Shown here piece after piece: positions 25,032 to 34,318 of a stretch of DNA of 64,000 nt. The stretch lies in contig NZ_JAOQJL010000013.1 in assembly GCF_025566965.1 (NCBI RefSeq), forward strand, positions 38,521 through 102,520. Direction: 5' to 3'. Both the position numbers and the translations under genes were made by a program. How positions within the stretch are numbered: the first letter of the stretch is position 1; each line of letters begins with the position of its first letter. A model generated the notes under the pieces. That model did not search any database and was not told the DNA's origin. It worked only from the letters and a program-made list of their open reading frames with translations. The stretch is from Blautia_A ammoniilytica. Its GTDB lineage: Bacteria; Bacillota; Clostridia; Lachnospirales; Lachnospiraceae.

Positions 25032-25994
25032 ATGCAGGAAGTTGAAGTTTCAGTGGTAATACCCAATTATAATGGGATGGCATATCTGGATGGTGTATTG
25101 TCAAGTCTGGAATGCCAGACATTCCGGGATTTTGAGGTGATCCTGGTGGATAATGGTTCTGCTGACGGAAGTACATCCTTTGCAGCAACCGGTTATCCCT
25201 GGGTCCGGGTGATCGAGCTTCCGGATAATTATGGGTTCAGCCGTGCGGTCAATGAAGGGATAAGGGCCTCCGCAGCAAAATATGTGCTGCTTTTGAATAA
25301 TGATACAGAAGTTGAAAAGGATTTTGTAAATGAGATGCTGTCTGCCATCAAAAGGCATAGCAATGCTTTTTCCTGTGCAGGCAAAATGGTTCAGTTTAAT
25401 GACCGGGACAAGCTGGATGACGCAGGCAATTATTATTGTGCGCTTGGCTGGGCTTTTGCAAGAGGAAAGGGCAAGAGTATCCATACTTATGATCAGGAGG
25501 AGCAGGTGTTTGCTACCTGTGCCGGAGCTGCCATTTACAGAAGGGAATTCCTGGATAAGACCGGATATTTTGATGAAGAGCATTTTGCATATCTGGAGGA
25601 TCTGGATGTGTGCTACCGTGCAAGGATCATGGGCTATGAGAACTGGTATGCACCAAAGGCAGTGGTCTACCATGTAGGCAGCGGCACCAGCGGTTCCAGG
25701 TATAATCAGTTCAAAACAAGATATTCATCAAGAAATAATATTTATCTGATTTATAAAAATATGCCGATTCTGCAGATCATTCTGAATCTTCCTTTTATGA
25801 TCCCGGGCTTTGTGGTAAAGATCCTGTTTTTTACCTTAAAAGGTATGGGACGGGAATATCTGGCAGGGATCAAGAATGGTTTCCAGATCAGCAAGAAAGA
25901 CCGTAAAGTACGTTTTTCCATAAAGAATCTGCCAAATTATCTGAAGATACAACTGGAATTATGGGTAAACATCATACGCAGGTTCCGTGGATAA
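25032..25994 (+). CDS. GT2 glycosyltransferase (rhamnosyltransferase-like)
   Basis: A 320-aa single-domain GT2 enzyme of the WcaA/RfbN class. It has EVSVVIPNYNGMAYL at the N terminus, VDNGSADGS, the acidic metal motif LLNNDTEVEKD, and a C-terminal acceptor region with LEDLDVCYRARIMGYEN. A membrane-associated hydrophobic patch near 235-255 (ILQIILNLPFMIPGFVVKI) suggests contact with the membrane where the lipid-linked chain sits. It starts 10 bp after the tandem GT2 gene with AAGGAGG, so it is co-translated. The sugar transferred is unknown; rhamnose is plausible because rfbC is in the locus. Confidence 0.87.
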   Translation: MQEVEVSVVIPNYNGMAYLDGVLSSLECQTFRDFEVILVDNGSADGSTSFAATGYPWVRVIELPDNYGFSRAVNEGIRASAAKYVLLLNNDTEVEKDFVNEMLSAIKRHSNAFSCAGKMVQFNDRDKLDDAGNYYCALGWAFARGKGKSIHTYDQEEQVFATCAGAAIYRREFLDKTGYFDEEHFAYLEDLDVCYRARIMGYENWYAPKAVVYHVGSGTSGSRYNQFKTRYSSRNNIYLIYKNMPILQIILNLPFMIPGFVVKILFFTLKGMGREYLAGIKNGFQISKKDRKVRFSIKNLPNYLKIQLELWVNIIRRFRG

Positions 25995-26017
25995 ATAAGG
26001 GAAAACTTAACTGCTTC

Positions 26018-26044
26018 GTAACTGTTCGGTATCCTCACCGTTAC
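26018..26044. repeat. 27-nt palindromic repeat, copy 1
   Basis: GTAAC (26018-26022) and GTTAC (26040-26044) form the arms of a 27-nt element whose centre reads TGTTCGGTATCCTCACC. It shares length, arms and centre with the copy at 49695 and, less closely, with 56951. It lies between a GT2 gene and the phosphoglycosyltransferase gene. Function is unknown. Confidence 0.6.
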
Positions 26045-26163
26045 TATCTGCTGAATAGTTATCCTTTTTCATGAAATTTTTATAAATTGTATTTCAAGAT
26101 TTTATTGCAATTATGTTGCATCTATTATAAGATAAGTAGAGCGAAAAAATGAGGTGACAGGAA

Positions 26164-27567
26164 TTGATTAAGGACAACCAGAAAAATTTCAGTCTTCTCC
26201 ATGTGGCAATAGATGCCTGTATGATTATCCTGGCGTATATTTTTGCCTGGGCATTACGATTTATAGGCCCCTTTGCAGCGACAGCAGTGCGTACCCGATC
26301 CTTTGAACAGTACATGTTCGCACTGCTTTTTATTGTTCCGGCATACCTGATGATGTATCATGCATTTTCTCTTTATGAGCCAATGCGTATGCAGGGCAGG
26401 CGTCTTGTGCTTGCCAGTGTGATCAAGGCCAACACTCTTGGTATTCTTCTGACCACATTTGTACTGTATTATATTGAGGAAGGGGATATTTCCCGTTCCA
26501 TGCTGATCATGTTTTACTGCATCAATATTTTCCTGGATTTTAGTGCCAGGATGGCAGTATATTATATCCTGCGCAACATGCGTAAGAAAGGCTTGAATCA
26601 GAAACAGGTGCTGCTTGTGGGATATAGCCGCGCAGCAGAAGAATACATTGACCGTATCCAACAAAATCCTCAGTGGGGTTATATTGTGCGGGGGATTCTG
26701 GATGACAACGTAGAAGCAGGTACTGTTTACAAAGGGATCAAAGTCATTGGAAGGATCGCAAACCTGATGGTGATACTGCCTGCAAACAGACTGGACGAGA
26801 TTGCGATTACTCTTGGCCTTTCTGAGTATTACCGGCTGGAGCAGATCGTTGCCATGTGTGAGAAGTCAGGAGTTCATACCAAATTTATTCCGGACTACAG
26901 TACCATTATACCCACCAAGCCATATACAGAAGATATACTGGGACTTCCGGTGATCAATATACGTTATGTGCCGCTAAGCAACACTTTTAATGCAATGGTA
27001 AAGAGGATCATGGATGTTCTGGGCTCTATTGCAGCTATTATTGTTGCTTCTCCTGTGATGTTGCTGATGTGCATACTGATCAAGGCCACATCCAGGGGAC
27101 CGCTGATCTATAAGCAGGAGCGGGTAGGGCTTCACAATAAGACATTCTGGATGTATAAGTTCAGATCCATGGAGGTACAGCCGGAGTCAGAAGAGAAGAA
27201 AGCCTGGACAGTGAAGAATGATCCCAGAGTTACCGGCATTGGTAAATTCATGAGACGAACAAGCATAGATGAGCTGCCCCAGCTGTTCAATATCCTGAAA
27301 GGGGATATGAGCCTGGTAGGCCCAAGGCCCGAGAGGCCTTTCTTTGTGGAGAAGTTCAGGGAAGAAATTCCCAGATATATGGTGAAGCACCAGGTACGTC
27401 CGGGACTGACCGGATGGGCACAGGTAAACGGCTACAGGGGAGATACATCCATCCGTAAAAGGATTGAGTGTGACTTATATTACATTGAGAACTGGACCGT
27501 TAGCTTTGATATCAAAATATTGTTCCTTACATTTTTTAAGGGATTTATTAATAAAAATGCATACTAA
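26164..27567 (+). CDS. Polyprenyl-phosphate glycosyl-1-phosphate transferase (WbaP/CpsE-type)
   Basis: A 467-aa initiating enzyme that transfers a sugar-1-phosphate to undecaprenyl phosphate, the first step of polymer assembly. The N-terminal ~140 residues contain four to five helices, a Rossmann-like middle domain follows (QVLLVGYSRAAEEYI), and the catalytic bacterial sugar transferase domain is at ~280-467. It shows KRIMDVLGS, YKQERVGLHNKTFWMYKFRSM, TSIDELPQLFNILKGDMSLV and PGLTGWAQVNGYRGDTS. The start is TTG at 26164 preceded by GAGGTGAC. Domain plan and length are typical. It probably starts the glycan made by this locus, although the lipid-linked amino sugar from the GtrB-like enzyme is a separate product. 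Confidence 0.95.
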   Translation: MIKDNQKNFSLLHVAIDACMIILAYIFAWALRFIGPFAATAVRTRSFEQYMFALLFIVPAYLMMYHAFSLYEPMRMQGRRLVLASVIKANTLGILLTTFVLYYIEEGDISRSMLIMFYCINIFLDFSARMAVYYILRNMRKKGLNQKQVLLVGYSRAAEEYIDRIQQNPQWGYIVRGILDDNVEAGTVYKGIKVIGRIANLMVILPANRLDEIAITLGLSEYYRLEQIVAMCEKSGVHTKFIPDYSTIIPTKPYTEDILGLPVINIRYVPLSNTFNAMVKRIMDVLGSIAAIIVASPVMLLMCILIKATSRGPLIYKQERVGLHNKTFWMYKFRSMEVQPESEEKKAWTVKNDPRVTGIGKFMRRTSIDELPQLFNILKGDMSLVGPRPERPFFVEKFREEIPRYMVKHQVRPGLTGWAQVNGYRGDTSIRKRIECDLYYIENWTVSFDIKILFLTFFKGFINKNAY

Positions 27568-27612
27568 CAGAGAATACTAAGGGATGCAGAATAACCAAGA
27601 AGGGAAAAGAGT

Positions 27613-29214
27613 ATGGCAGGAAAAGGAAAAAAGAAGAAGAGAATCCTCTTCGCAATTGAGATCATTGTTCTTCTGCTGTTTATTGGCGGACTGTATGTGT
27701 ATGGACAGATTTCAGCCAGGATGGACAAGCTTGTAAAGAACAAAGTAACAGAATCTTCCGGCGAACGGGCAGCTTTCGATGATTCTAAGATAGTTACTAA
27801 TGATACAGCTCCCAAGATGACAGGCTACAGAACATATGCACTGTTCGGTATTGACCACAGATCTAAGAATGCTTCTTTGGGTTCTGAGAACAGCGATACC
27901 ATGATCATTGCCAGCATTAACAATGATACACAGGAGGTACGTCTGGTATCTATTTACCGTGATACACTTCTGAATATTGGCAATGGTACTTATGCCAAGG
28001 CAAATGCAGCTTATGCATACGGTGGTCCGGAGCAGGCTATTTCCATGCTGAATACCAACCTGGATCTGAATATTACGGATTATGCTACTGTAGATTTTAA
28101 TGCACTGACTGCAGCAGTGGACGCAGTTGGCGGCCTGGAGATCCCTCTTTCCTATGCAGAGATGGTTCATATGAACAGTTACTGTAAAGAAACATCAGAG
28201 GAAACAGATAAGGAATATACACCGGTAGAACTTCCGGATCCTAAGCCTGAAGATGAGGAAGCTATTTATAATATTTACCATTTGAATGGTGTGCAGGTTA
28301 CTTCTTACTGCCGTATCCGCTATACAGCCAGCCTGGATATGGGACGTACAGAGCGTCAGCGTAAGGTGATTCAGATGTTGACCCAGAAGCTGAAGAAAGC
28401 CGGTCTGACTACTATTTTCAATATTATGGATGAGGTGTTCCCAATGGTGGAAACATCTCTTACCAAGACCGAGATCCTGAATATGATTCCAACACTTCTT
28501 GGATATCATGTGGATCAGACTACAGGTTTCCCGCTTAATTATAAGTTCTCCAATGTAAGAGGAAGTATTATTGTGGCGGATTCCCTGGAGTCCAATGTAA
28601 AGCAGCTTCATGAGTTCCTGTATGGTTCTTCCGAGAATTATACACCTTCACAGAATATTCTTGATGCAAGTGCCAAGATCATTGATATCGTAGGAGGCGC
28701 TGACAAGCTTCAGGATGAGGCTCCTGCAGTCAGTGAGGATGACGGCAGCGGAAATAATGAATTCTTCTGGCAGGATGACGGTAGCGGCGGCAATGCCTGG
28801 GATAACGGAAACGGCGGCTATTCGGATCCAAATAATGGAGGAACTACTGGCGGAGGAGACAGTTCCGGTGGTGGTGATAATGGCAGCACCGGCGGTGATT
28901 ATGTAGATCCCGGCACCGGCGGAGATACTACCGGTGGAGGAGATACCAGCGGCGGCGGTAATACAGGCGGTGATTATGTGGATCCTGGAACCGGCGGTGG
29001 AGATACTACCGGCGGCGGAGATACTACCGGTGGAGGCAATACAGGCGGTGACTATGTAGATCCTGGCACCGGCGGAGATACTACCGGTGGAGGAGATGCC
29101 AGTGGCGGCGGTGATGTCAGCGGTGGAGGAGATACCAGCGGTGGAGATGCCGGCGGCGGTGATGTGATCCAGGATGATGTGATCGTTGATTATGAAAGCG
29201 TGGAAGGCGCTTAA
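27613..29214 (+). CDS. LytR-CpsA-Psr wall glycopolymer ligase with Gly-rich tail
   Basis: A 533-aa LCP protein that moves undecaprenyl-pyrophosphate-linked polymer onto peptidoglycan outside the membrane. It has a short basic N terminus, one helix (~11-31), an LCP catalytic domain (~75-300) with NSDTMIIASIN, VRLVSIYRDTL and RIRYTASLDMGRTERQRKV holding the expected Asp and Arg residues, and a long tail (~375-533). The tail is made of Gly/Thr/Asp repeats with a recurring GDYVDPGTGG unit (three copies, ~25-aa period). The tail is not part of the normal family. The gene sits between the initiating transferase and a GT2, as expected for the anchoring step of this glycan. Confidence 0.93.
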   Translation: MAGKGKKKKRILFAIEIIVLLLFIGGLYVYGQISARMDKLVKNKVTESSGERAAFDDSKIVTNDTAPKMTGYRTYALFGIDHRSKNASLGSENSDTMIIASINNDTQEVRLVSIYRDTLLNIGNGTYAKANAAYAYGGPEQAISMLNTNLDLNITDYATVDFNALTAAVDAVGGLEIPLSYAEMVHMNSYCKETSEETDKEYTPVELPDPKPEDEEAIYNIYHLNGVQVTSYCRIRYTASLDMGRTERQRKVIQMLTQKLKKAGLTTIFNIMDEVFPMVETSLTKTEILNMIPTLLGYHVDQTTGFPLNYKFSNVRGSIIVADSLESNVKQLHEFLYGSSENYTPSQNILDASAKIIDIVGGADKLQDEAPAVSEDDGSGNNEFFWQDDGSGGNAWDNGNGGYSDPNNGGTTGGGDSSGGGDNGSTGGDYVDPGTGGDTTGGGDTSGGGNTGGDYVDPGTGGGDTTGGGDTTGGGNTGGDYVDPGTGGDTTGGGDASGGGDVSGGGDTSGGDAGGGDVIQDDVIVDYESVEGA

Positions 29215-29225
29215 CAGATAAAGTA

Positions 29226-29318
29226 GGCTGTTGCATAAAGCATCTGCAGTGAATGAATATATATTCCTAAAAGGCAGTATATTATTCCTGACAAGTGTAT
29301 TTATGCAGCAGCCCTTTT
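29226..29318 (+). terminator. Long-stem terminator after the LCP gene
   Basis: GGCTGTTGCATAAA (29226-29239) pairs with TTTATGCAGCAGCC (29300-29313), one G-U pair in 14, followed by CTTTTTA. The large loop contains the palindrome GAATATATATTC. It could terminate or attenuate before the next GT2 gene. Confidence 0.65.
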
Positions 29319-29347
29319 TATTTCAATTCAATGGGAAAGGAAAAAGA

Positions 29348-30271
29348 ATGAAAAATGTAGATGTGATCATTCCCACGTACCATCCGGGAAAGGATTTTTA
29401 TCAGCTTCTGAAAAGGCTGGATCAGCAGACCAGACCGATTCACAGAATACTTGTGATGAATACAGAAGAAAGCGGCTGGAAGCCGGAATGGGAAAAGGAG
29501 TTCAGCCAGCTGCAGGTTTACCATCTTCAAAAGTCTGACTTTGATCATGGCGGCACCAGGAAAAAGGCGGCAGAGCTGTCTTTGGCTGATTTTATGATCT
29601 TTATGACCCAGGACGCCCTTCCGGCAGATGAATACCTGGTGGAGCATCTTTTAAAGCCTCTTGAAGCAGATGAAAAGGTGGGGGCAGCATATGCAAGACA
29701 GCTGCCCAAACAGGACTGCCGCTTTATAGAATGCTATACCAGATCTTTTAATTATCCATCGGTTTCTTCTGTAAAATGGGAGAAGGATACAGGCATATAC
29801 GGGATCAAGACATATTTTTGCTCCAATGTATGTGCAGCTTACAATAAGGAGATTTACAAAGAAGTAGGTGGATTCGTGGATCGGGCCATTTTTAATGAAG
29901 ATATGATCTATGCAGGCAATATGGCTAAAAAAGGATATGGAATCGCATATCAGGCAGATGCCTGTGTGTACCATTCTCATAATTATTCCTGTAGCCAGCA
30001 GTTCCATAGAAATTTTGATCTGGGCGTGTCCCAGGCAGAGCATCCGGAGATCTTCGACTCTGTTCCTTCCGAAGGGGAGGGGATGAAGCTGGTAAAGCAG
30101 ACTTTGGGTTATCTTCTGAAAAGCGGACATATATGGCTGATTCCGCAGCTGGTGCTCCAAAGTGGCAGCAAGTACCTGGGGTACAAAATGGGAAAGGGAT
30201 ATATAAAACTGTCGCCCAAAACGGTTCTTAAGTGCACAATGAATCGGGAATATTGGAAAAGAAAAGAATAG
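29348..30271 (+). CDS. GT2 glycosyltransferase (rhamnosyltransferase family)
   Basis: A 307-aa GT2 enzyme starting MKNVDVIIPTYHPGKDF; the ATG at 29348 has a GGGAAAGG site, and the upstream in-frame extension to 29231 falls inside the terminator hairpin. The DFDHGGTRKKAAELS segment and FMTQDALPADEYL acidic motif are characteristic of the rhamnosyltransferase group (RfbF/RgpB-like). NEDMIYAGNMAKKGYGIAY is the acceptor-side region. No membrane segment is clear. It is the last recognisable gene of the surface-glycan region; the 178-bp gap to htrA holds no gene. Confidence 0.85.
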   Translation: MKNVDVIIPTYHPGKDFYQLLKRLDQQTRPIHRILVMNTEESGWKPEWEKEFSQLQVYHLQKSDFDHGGTRKKAAELSLADFMIFMTQDALPADEYLVEHLLKPLEADEKVGAAYARQLPKQDCRFIECYTRSFNYPSVSSVKWEKDTGIYGIKTYFCSNVCAAYNKEIYKEVGGFVDRAIFNEDMIYAGNMAKKGYGIAYQADACVYHSHNYSCSQQFHRNFDLGVSQAEHPEIFDSVPSEGEGMKLVKQTLGYLLKSGHIWLIPQLVLQSGSKYLGYKMGKGYIKLSPKTVLKCTMNREYWKRKE

Positions 30272-30448
30272 TTGGTTTCTGTCACTGTTTTTTTAAATAT
30301 CCATCACAAATTAAACACATTTCATTGTTACACTTTTTTTATGTAATGATTACAGTGTCAAAAGGTCTGAACCCACTTGTGATTACGCAAGGACGGGGAA
30401 ACGACTTGGGGATTATTTTACCATAGCGAGAAAGACAGAAGGGAGCAG

Positions 30449-31960
30449 ATGGATATGGACGAGGAGAAAAGCCGGGGGACAGATTCCCAGGAAAATACAG
30501 TAAATGACAGCTCCGGGGATGTAACCTATCACTATACAAGACCACAATATGGACAGTATCGGTTCCATGAAGAACAGCAAACGACCAGAGAAGATCAGGA
30601 TGAAGAAGACACCAGCAAGGTGAAAGTTACGTTAGAAGACAAAGACAGAAAGCCAGTACCTTTTAAGAAAAAGCTGGCAGCTACGATAGTACTGGCAGTG
30701 ATATTCGGACTGGTAGCAGGAACTGTTTTTCAGGCAACCAATATCCTGTCTCAGAAATATTTTGGCACAGCATCTGCCACAGATACAAAAGTATCCACTA
30801 CAGAATCAGTTCCGGAGACAGTGGCAGCTTCAGACAATACCACAGATACTTCCTCAGTGCAGGATACAGCTAATGAAAAAGGCACAGTGGCAGCCGTAGC
30901 AAAAGCTACCATGCCTTCAGTGGTTGCTATTACGTCTGTAAGCATTCAGGAGATTACCAGCTTTTTTGGATATGGCATGGAATATCCAAGCACAGGCAGT
31001 GGGTCAGGGATCATTGTAGGAGAAAATGATGATGAGCTTCTGATCGCTACCAACAATCATGTGATCGAGGGGGCTACTACCTTGAGTGTGTGCTTTATCG
31101 GGGATGATGTGGTGAATGCAGAAAAAGAGACAAGGAATGTAGCCAGCGGTGACGGAGATATTAATATTGACGATGCTGTCTCTGCAAAGATTAAAGGAAC
31201 CGATGAAACTAATGACTTGGCAGTGATTGCTGTAGAGAAAAAGGATATCCCAGAAGATACTATGAGTGAGATCAAGATTGCACAGTTAGGCAGTTCTGAT
31301 GATCTTGTGGTAGGAGAGCAGGTAGTTGCCATAGGAAATGCCCTTGGTTATGGTCAGACAGTCACTTCCGGATGGGTAAGTGCCCTGAATCGTACCATTA
31401 CCTTGGAAGGAGGAAGCACCGCTTCCAATTTGATCCAGACAGATGCAGCTATCAATCCTGGTAACAGCGGTGGTGCCCTCTTGAATATGAAGGGCGAACT
31501 GATCGGGATCAACTGTGCAAAATATGCATCCAGTGATGTGGAAGGTACAGGGTACGCTATTCCTATTTCCGAGGCTCAGCCCATCTTAGAAGATCTTATG
31601 AACCGGAAGACAAGGGATAAGGTGTCCGGTTCCTCCAAAGCCGGATATCTGGATGTGGAGGTGACAGATCTTACTGCAGGTGCCATCCAGATGTACAATA
31701 TGCCATCCGGTGCTTTTGTTATGAGAGTTACACCAGGCGGCGCAGCGGAGCAGGCAGGTATCCAGAAAAACGACATTATTGTAAAATTTGACGGACAAAC
31801 AGTGAGCGGACGCTCAGATCTGGTGGAGAAGCTGTCTTATTATACTGCCGGAGAAACGATAGATGTGGTGGTTGCACGGCCGGATGATGGCGAATATAAA
31901 GAACAGACCATCAGCGTTACCCTTGCATCCAGAGACAACCAGGGACATAATAATGCCTGA
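30449..31960 (+). CDS. Membrane-anchored HtrA/DegP serine protease with PDZ domain
   Basis: A 503-aa S1C protease for surface and envelope protein quality control. It has an acidic cytoplasmic N terminus of ~70 residues, a single membrane helix (~77-95), a Ser/Thr-rich linker, a trypsin-like domain with the triad H204 (TNNHVIEG), D256 (NDLAVI) and S340 (PGNSGGALL), and one C-terminal PDZ domain (~395-490). The active site is intact. The gene is monocistronic. The acidic N-terminal region is longer than in most HtrA proteins but is common in Clostridia. The start at 30449 has AAGGGAGCAG upstream. Confidence 0.95.
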   Translation: MDMDEEKSRGTDSQENTVNDSSGDVTYHYTRPQYGQYRFHEEQQTTREDQDEEDTSKVKVTLEDKDRKPVPFKKKLAATIVLAVIFGLVAGTVFQATNILSQKYFGTASATDTKVSTTESVPETVAASDNTTDTSSVQDTANEKGTVAAVAKATMPSVVAITSVSIQEITSFFGYGMEYPSTGSGSGIIVGENDDELLIATNNHVIEGATTLSVCFIGDDVVNAEKETRNVASGDGDINIDDAVSAKIKGTDETNDLAVIAVEKKDIPEDTMSEIKIAQLGSSDDLVVGEQVVAIGNALGYGQTVTSGWVSALNRTITLEGGSTASNLIQTDAAINPGNSGGALLNMKGELIGINCAKYASSDVEGTGYAIPISEAQPILEDLMNRKTRDKVSGSSKAGYLDVEVTDLTAGAIQMYNMPSGAFVMRVTPGGAAEQAGIQKNDIIVKFDGQTVSGRSDLVEKLSYYTAGETIDVVVARPDDGEYKEQTISVTLASRDNQGHNNA

Positions 31961-32011
31961 TATGGCCTCTGGTGTTTTGACATCAAAATCTTACCTATAG
32001 GACATTTCATG

Positions 32012-32058
32012 AGAGCTGCGTTGGCGGATCTGAGTTTCAGATACGTTACGGCAGCTCT
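32012..32058. other. Nested hairpin between htrA and clpX
   Basis: AGAGCTGC (32012-32019) pairs with GCAGCTCT (32051-32058), enclosing ATCTGA-GTT-TCAGAT (32028-32042). The intervening loops can form further short pairs. There is no U-tract, so it is not a typical terminator. It may be a structured RNA or part of a repeat, or stabilise the htrA mRNA end. Confidence 0.45.
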
Positions 32059-32128
32059 TCCTGCATCCTGCAGTAGAATGTATGAAAAAGACTTTATAAA
32101 AACTTTATTTCAATAGTGTGAAAATATG

Positions 32129-32137
32129 TGCTATAAT
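32129..32137 (+). promoter_or_regulatory. Extended -10 promoter for clpX
   Basis: TGCTATAAT is an extended -10 element 34 bp upstream of the clpX start codon. The -35 region is poor, which is usual for TGn promoters. Confidence 0.55.
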
Positions 32138-32170
32138 CCAAATGGAATACAACAACAGAAAGGAAATAAT

Positions 32171-33664
32171 ATGTCACAGCATATTGACGATTACGAAGAT
32201 TTCAGAGAAGTAGATACTGCCGGAGAGAAAGATACAGCAGCAGACACAACGGATCCATCCACAACAGCTGATTCATCTGCAGCTGGTGCAGGGGATGATG
32301 CAGACCACCAGGAAGACGGATACGAGCACTTCTGCTTCCTGTGCCGCCGTCCGGAAAGTCAGGCAGGGAAGATGATCGAACTTCCGAATGATATACATAT
32401 CTGCACAGACTGTATGCAGAAAAGCTTTAACACTATGAACAGCCAGATCAACAACAGCAACATGAATTACGGCGACCTGCTGAATATGCCAGGCGTCAGT
32501 ATGATCGACCTGGGGAACCTGAACATGGGACCACAGCCAAAAAAGATCCGTAAGAAAAAGGCAGCCCAGGAAGCAAAACCTGTGCTGGATCTGAAGAAGA
32601 TCCCTGCACCACATAAGATCAAAGCCACTCTGGATGAATATGTGATCGGCCAGGAAAAAGCAAAGAAAGTTATGTCAGTGGCTGTGTATAACCATTATAA
32701 AAGAGTGGCATCAGACATGAAAGATGATGTGGAGATCGAGAAGTCCAACATGCTGATGATCGGGCCTACCGGCTGTGGTAAGACGTATCTTGTAAAGACA
32801 CTGGCCAGACTTCTGGACGTACCCCTTGCTATTGCAGACGCTACATCTTTGACAGAGGCAGGATATATTGGAGACGATATTGAGAGCGTTGTATCCAAGC
32901 TTTTGGCAGCAGCAGACAATGACGTAGAACGGGCAGAGCATGGTATTATTTTTATAGATGAGATAGACAAGATCGCAAAGAAAAAGAACGCAAACCAAAG
33001 GGATGTAAGCGGAGAGGCTGTCCAGCAGGGACTTCTGAAGCTGCTGGAAGGCAGCCAGGTAGAGGTGCCGGTAGGAGCCAACAGCAAGAATGCCATGGTG
33101 CCTATGGTGACTGTAGATACCAGGAATATCCTGTTTATATGCGGCGGTGCATTTCCAGATCTGGACGAGATCATCAAGGAAAGGCTGAATAAGCAGGCAT
33201 CCATTGGATTTTATGCAGATTTGAAGGATAAATACGATAGAGATCCGCATATACTTTCAAAAGTAACAGTAGAGGACATTCGCAATTTCGGGATGATCCC
33301 TGAATTTATCGGCCGACTTCCGGTAATCTTTACATTGGATGGACTGAATGAGGACATGCTGGTAGAGATCCTGCAGGAGCCTAAGAATGCCATACTGAAG
33401 CAGTATAAGAAGCTTCTTGCCATGGATGAGGTTCGTCTGGAGTTTGAGGATGGAGCACTGCATTCTATTGCAGCCAGAGCCATGGAACGTAATACAGGAG
33501 CCAGAGGGCTTCGTGCCATTCTTGAAGAATATATGCTGGATATCATGTATGAGATCCCTAAGGATGACAGTATTGGTCAGGTGATCATTACAAAAGAATA
33601 TATAGACGGTAACGGAGGACCAAGAATCCTCTTAAGAGGGCAGGAAGTGCCGTTGCTGGCCTGA
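32171..33664 (+). CDS. clpX: ClpX-type AAA+ unfoldase, orphan
   Basis: A 497-aa ATP-dependent unfoldase of the ClpX family. The zinc-binding domain has four cysteines (C55, C58, C78, C81). The AAA+ core has Walker A GPTGCGKT (198-205), a GYIG pore loop, Walker B IIFIDEID, and the IGF ClpP-docking loop (KQASIGFYADL). The protein is ~70 residues longer than usual: an acidic low-complexity stretch precedes the zinc finger and a ~60-residue linker follows it. Neither tig nor clpP is nearby, so this may be a second or relocated ClpX. The ATG at 32171 has AGAAAGGAAAT; the frame open to 32126 lacks a site. Confidence 0.9.
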   Translation: MSQHIDDYEDFREVDTAGEKDTAADTTDPSTTADSSAAGAGDDADHQEDGYEHFCFLCRRPESQAGKMIELPNDIHICTDCMQKSFNTMNSQINNSNMNYGDLLNMPGVSMIDLGNLNMGPQPKKIRKKKAAQEAKPVLDLKKIPAPHKIKATLDEYVIGQEKAKKVMSVAVYNHYKRVASDMKDDVEIEKSNMLMIGPTGCGKTYLVKTLARLLDVPLAIADATSLTEAGYIGDDIESVVSKLLAAADNDVERAEHGIIFIDEIDKIAKKKNANQRDVSGEAVQQGLLKLLEGSQVEVPVGANSKNAMVPMVTVDTRNILFICGGAFPDLDEIIKERLNKQASIGFYADLKDKYDRDPHILSKVTVEDIRNFGMIPEFIGRLPVIFTLDGLNEDMLVEILQEPKNAILKQYKKLLAMDEVRLEFEDGALHSIAARAMERNTGARGLRAILEEYMLDIMYEIPKDDSIGQVIITKEYIDGNGGPRILLRGQEVPLLA

Positions 33665-33676
33665 GACGGCAACTGG

Positions 33677-33696
33677 TTGGGGCTTTTTTGCCCCAA
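33677..33696 (+). terminator. Terminator after clpX
   Basis: TTGGGGC pairs with GCCCCAA with the T6 run placed in the loop instead of after the stem. Termination is plausible but the trailing sequence AATATC is weak. Confidence 0.6.
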
Positions 33697-33745
33697 TATC
33701 TAACATATATTCATGCAGCAAATAAAAGAAAAGGAGAAATGCGTT

Positions 33746-34279
33746 ATGAGAAAAGGCTTTTTTGATGGTTTAAGTGAAACATTGACAAGAACAACTAAGG
33801 ATCTTAGCAAGAAGGCTGGACAGATTTATGAGACACAGAAAATTCAGAGTAAGGTGTCCAGTGAGGAACATATGGTGGAGAAGCTGAAATGTGATATTGG
33901 TAATCTTGTTTTCAGCCGTTATAGCGGAGGTGTCCAGATGGACGAAGAGCTTCAGAATCTTTGTCAGGAGATTCGTCAGCATATGGATGCTATCGCAGAG
34001 TACAAGGATGCTGCAGCAGATCTGAAAGGACGCAAGATTTGCCCATCCTGTAAGCGGGCAGTGGAGAAGGATGTGTCTTTCTGCCCATTCTGTGGAACTG
34101 CATGCCCTAATCCGGAGCCGGAAGAGGAAGTTGCTGCTGAGGCTACAGCAGAAGAAGCAACAGAAACAGTTGCAGAAGATGATGCACCTGGAGAAGAGCC
34201 AGCACCAGTGACTTCTGAGGATGTAACTGATGAAAGCGCACCGGAAGCAGAGACTTCTTCAGAGGATACCCAGGAGTAA
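33746..34279 (+). CDS. Zinc-ribbon protein with acidic tail
   Basis: A 177-aa protein. The first ~90 residues are helical and likely form a coiled coil. A four-cysteine zinc ribbon follows (ICPSCKRA ... FCPFCGTA, ~100-125), then a long acidic Glu/Ala/Thr tail. There is no signal or membrane segment. Similar zinc-ribbon proteins occur widely in Lachnospiraceae without assigned function. The start was placed at ATG 33746 because AAAAGGAG precedes it. It lies 40 bp before the LspA-like gene on the same strand; whether the two are functionally linked is unknown. Confidence 0.75.
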   Translation: MRKGFFDGLSETLTRTTKDLSKKAGQIYETQKIQSKVSSEEHMVEKLKCDIGNLVFSRYSGGVQMDEELQNLCQEIRQHMDAIAEYKDAAADLKGRKICPSCKRAVEKDVSFCPFCGTACPNPEPEEEVAAEATAEEATETVAEDDAPGEEPAPVTSEDVTDESAPEAETSSEDTQE

Positions 34280-34318
34280 GAGATACACTCCTTCGTTTCA
34301 TAAGATGTATGGACAGTT

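Noticed and set aside
28885..29160. Tandem DNA repeats as a mobile or CRISPR feature
   Set aside because: They keep reading frame and encode the glycine-rich tail of the LCP protein.
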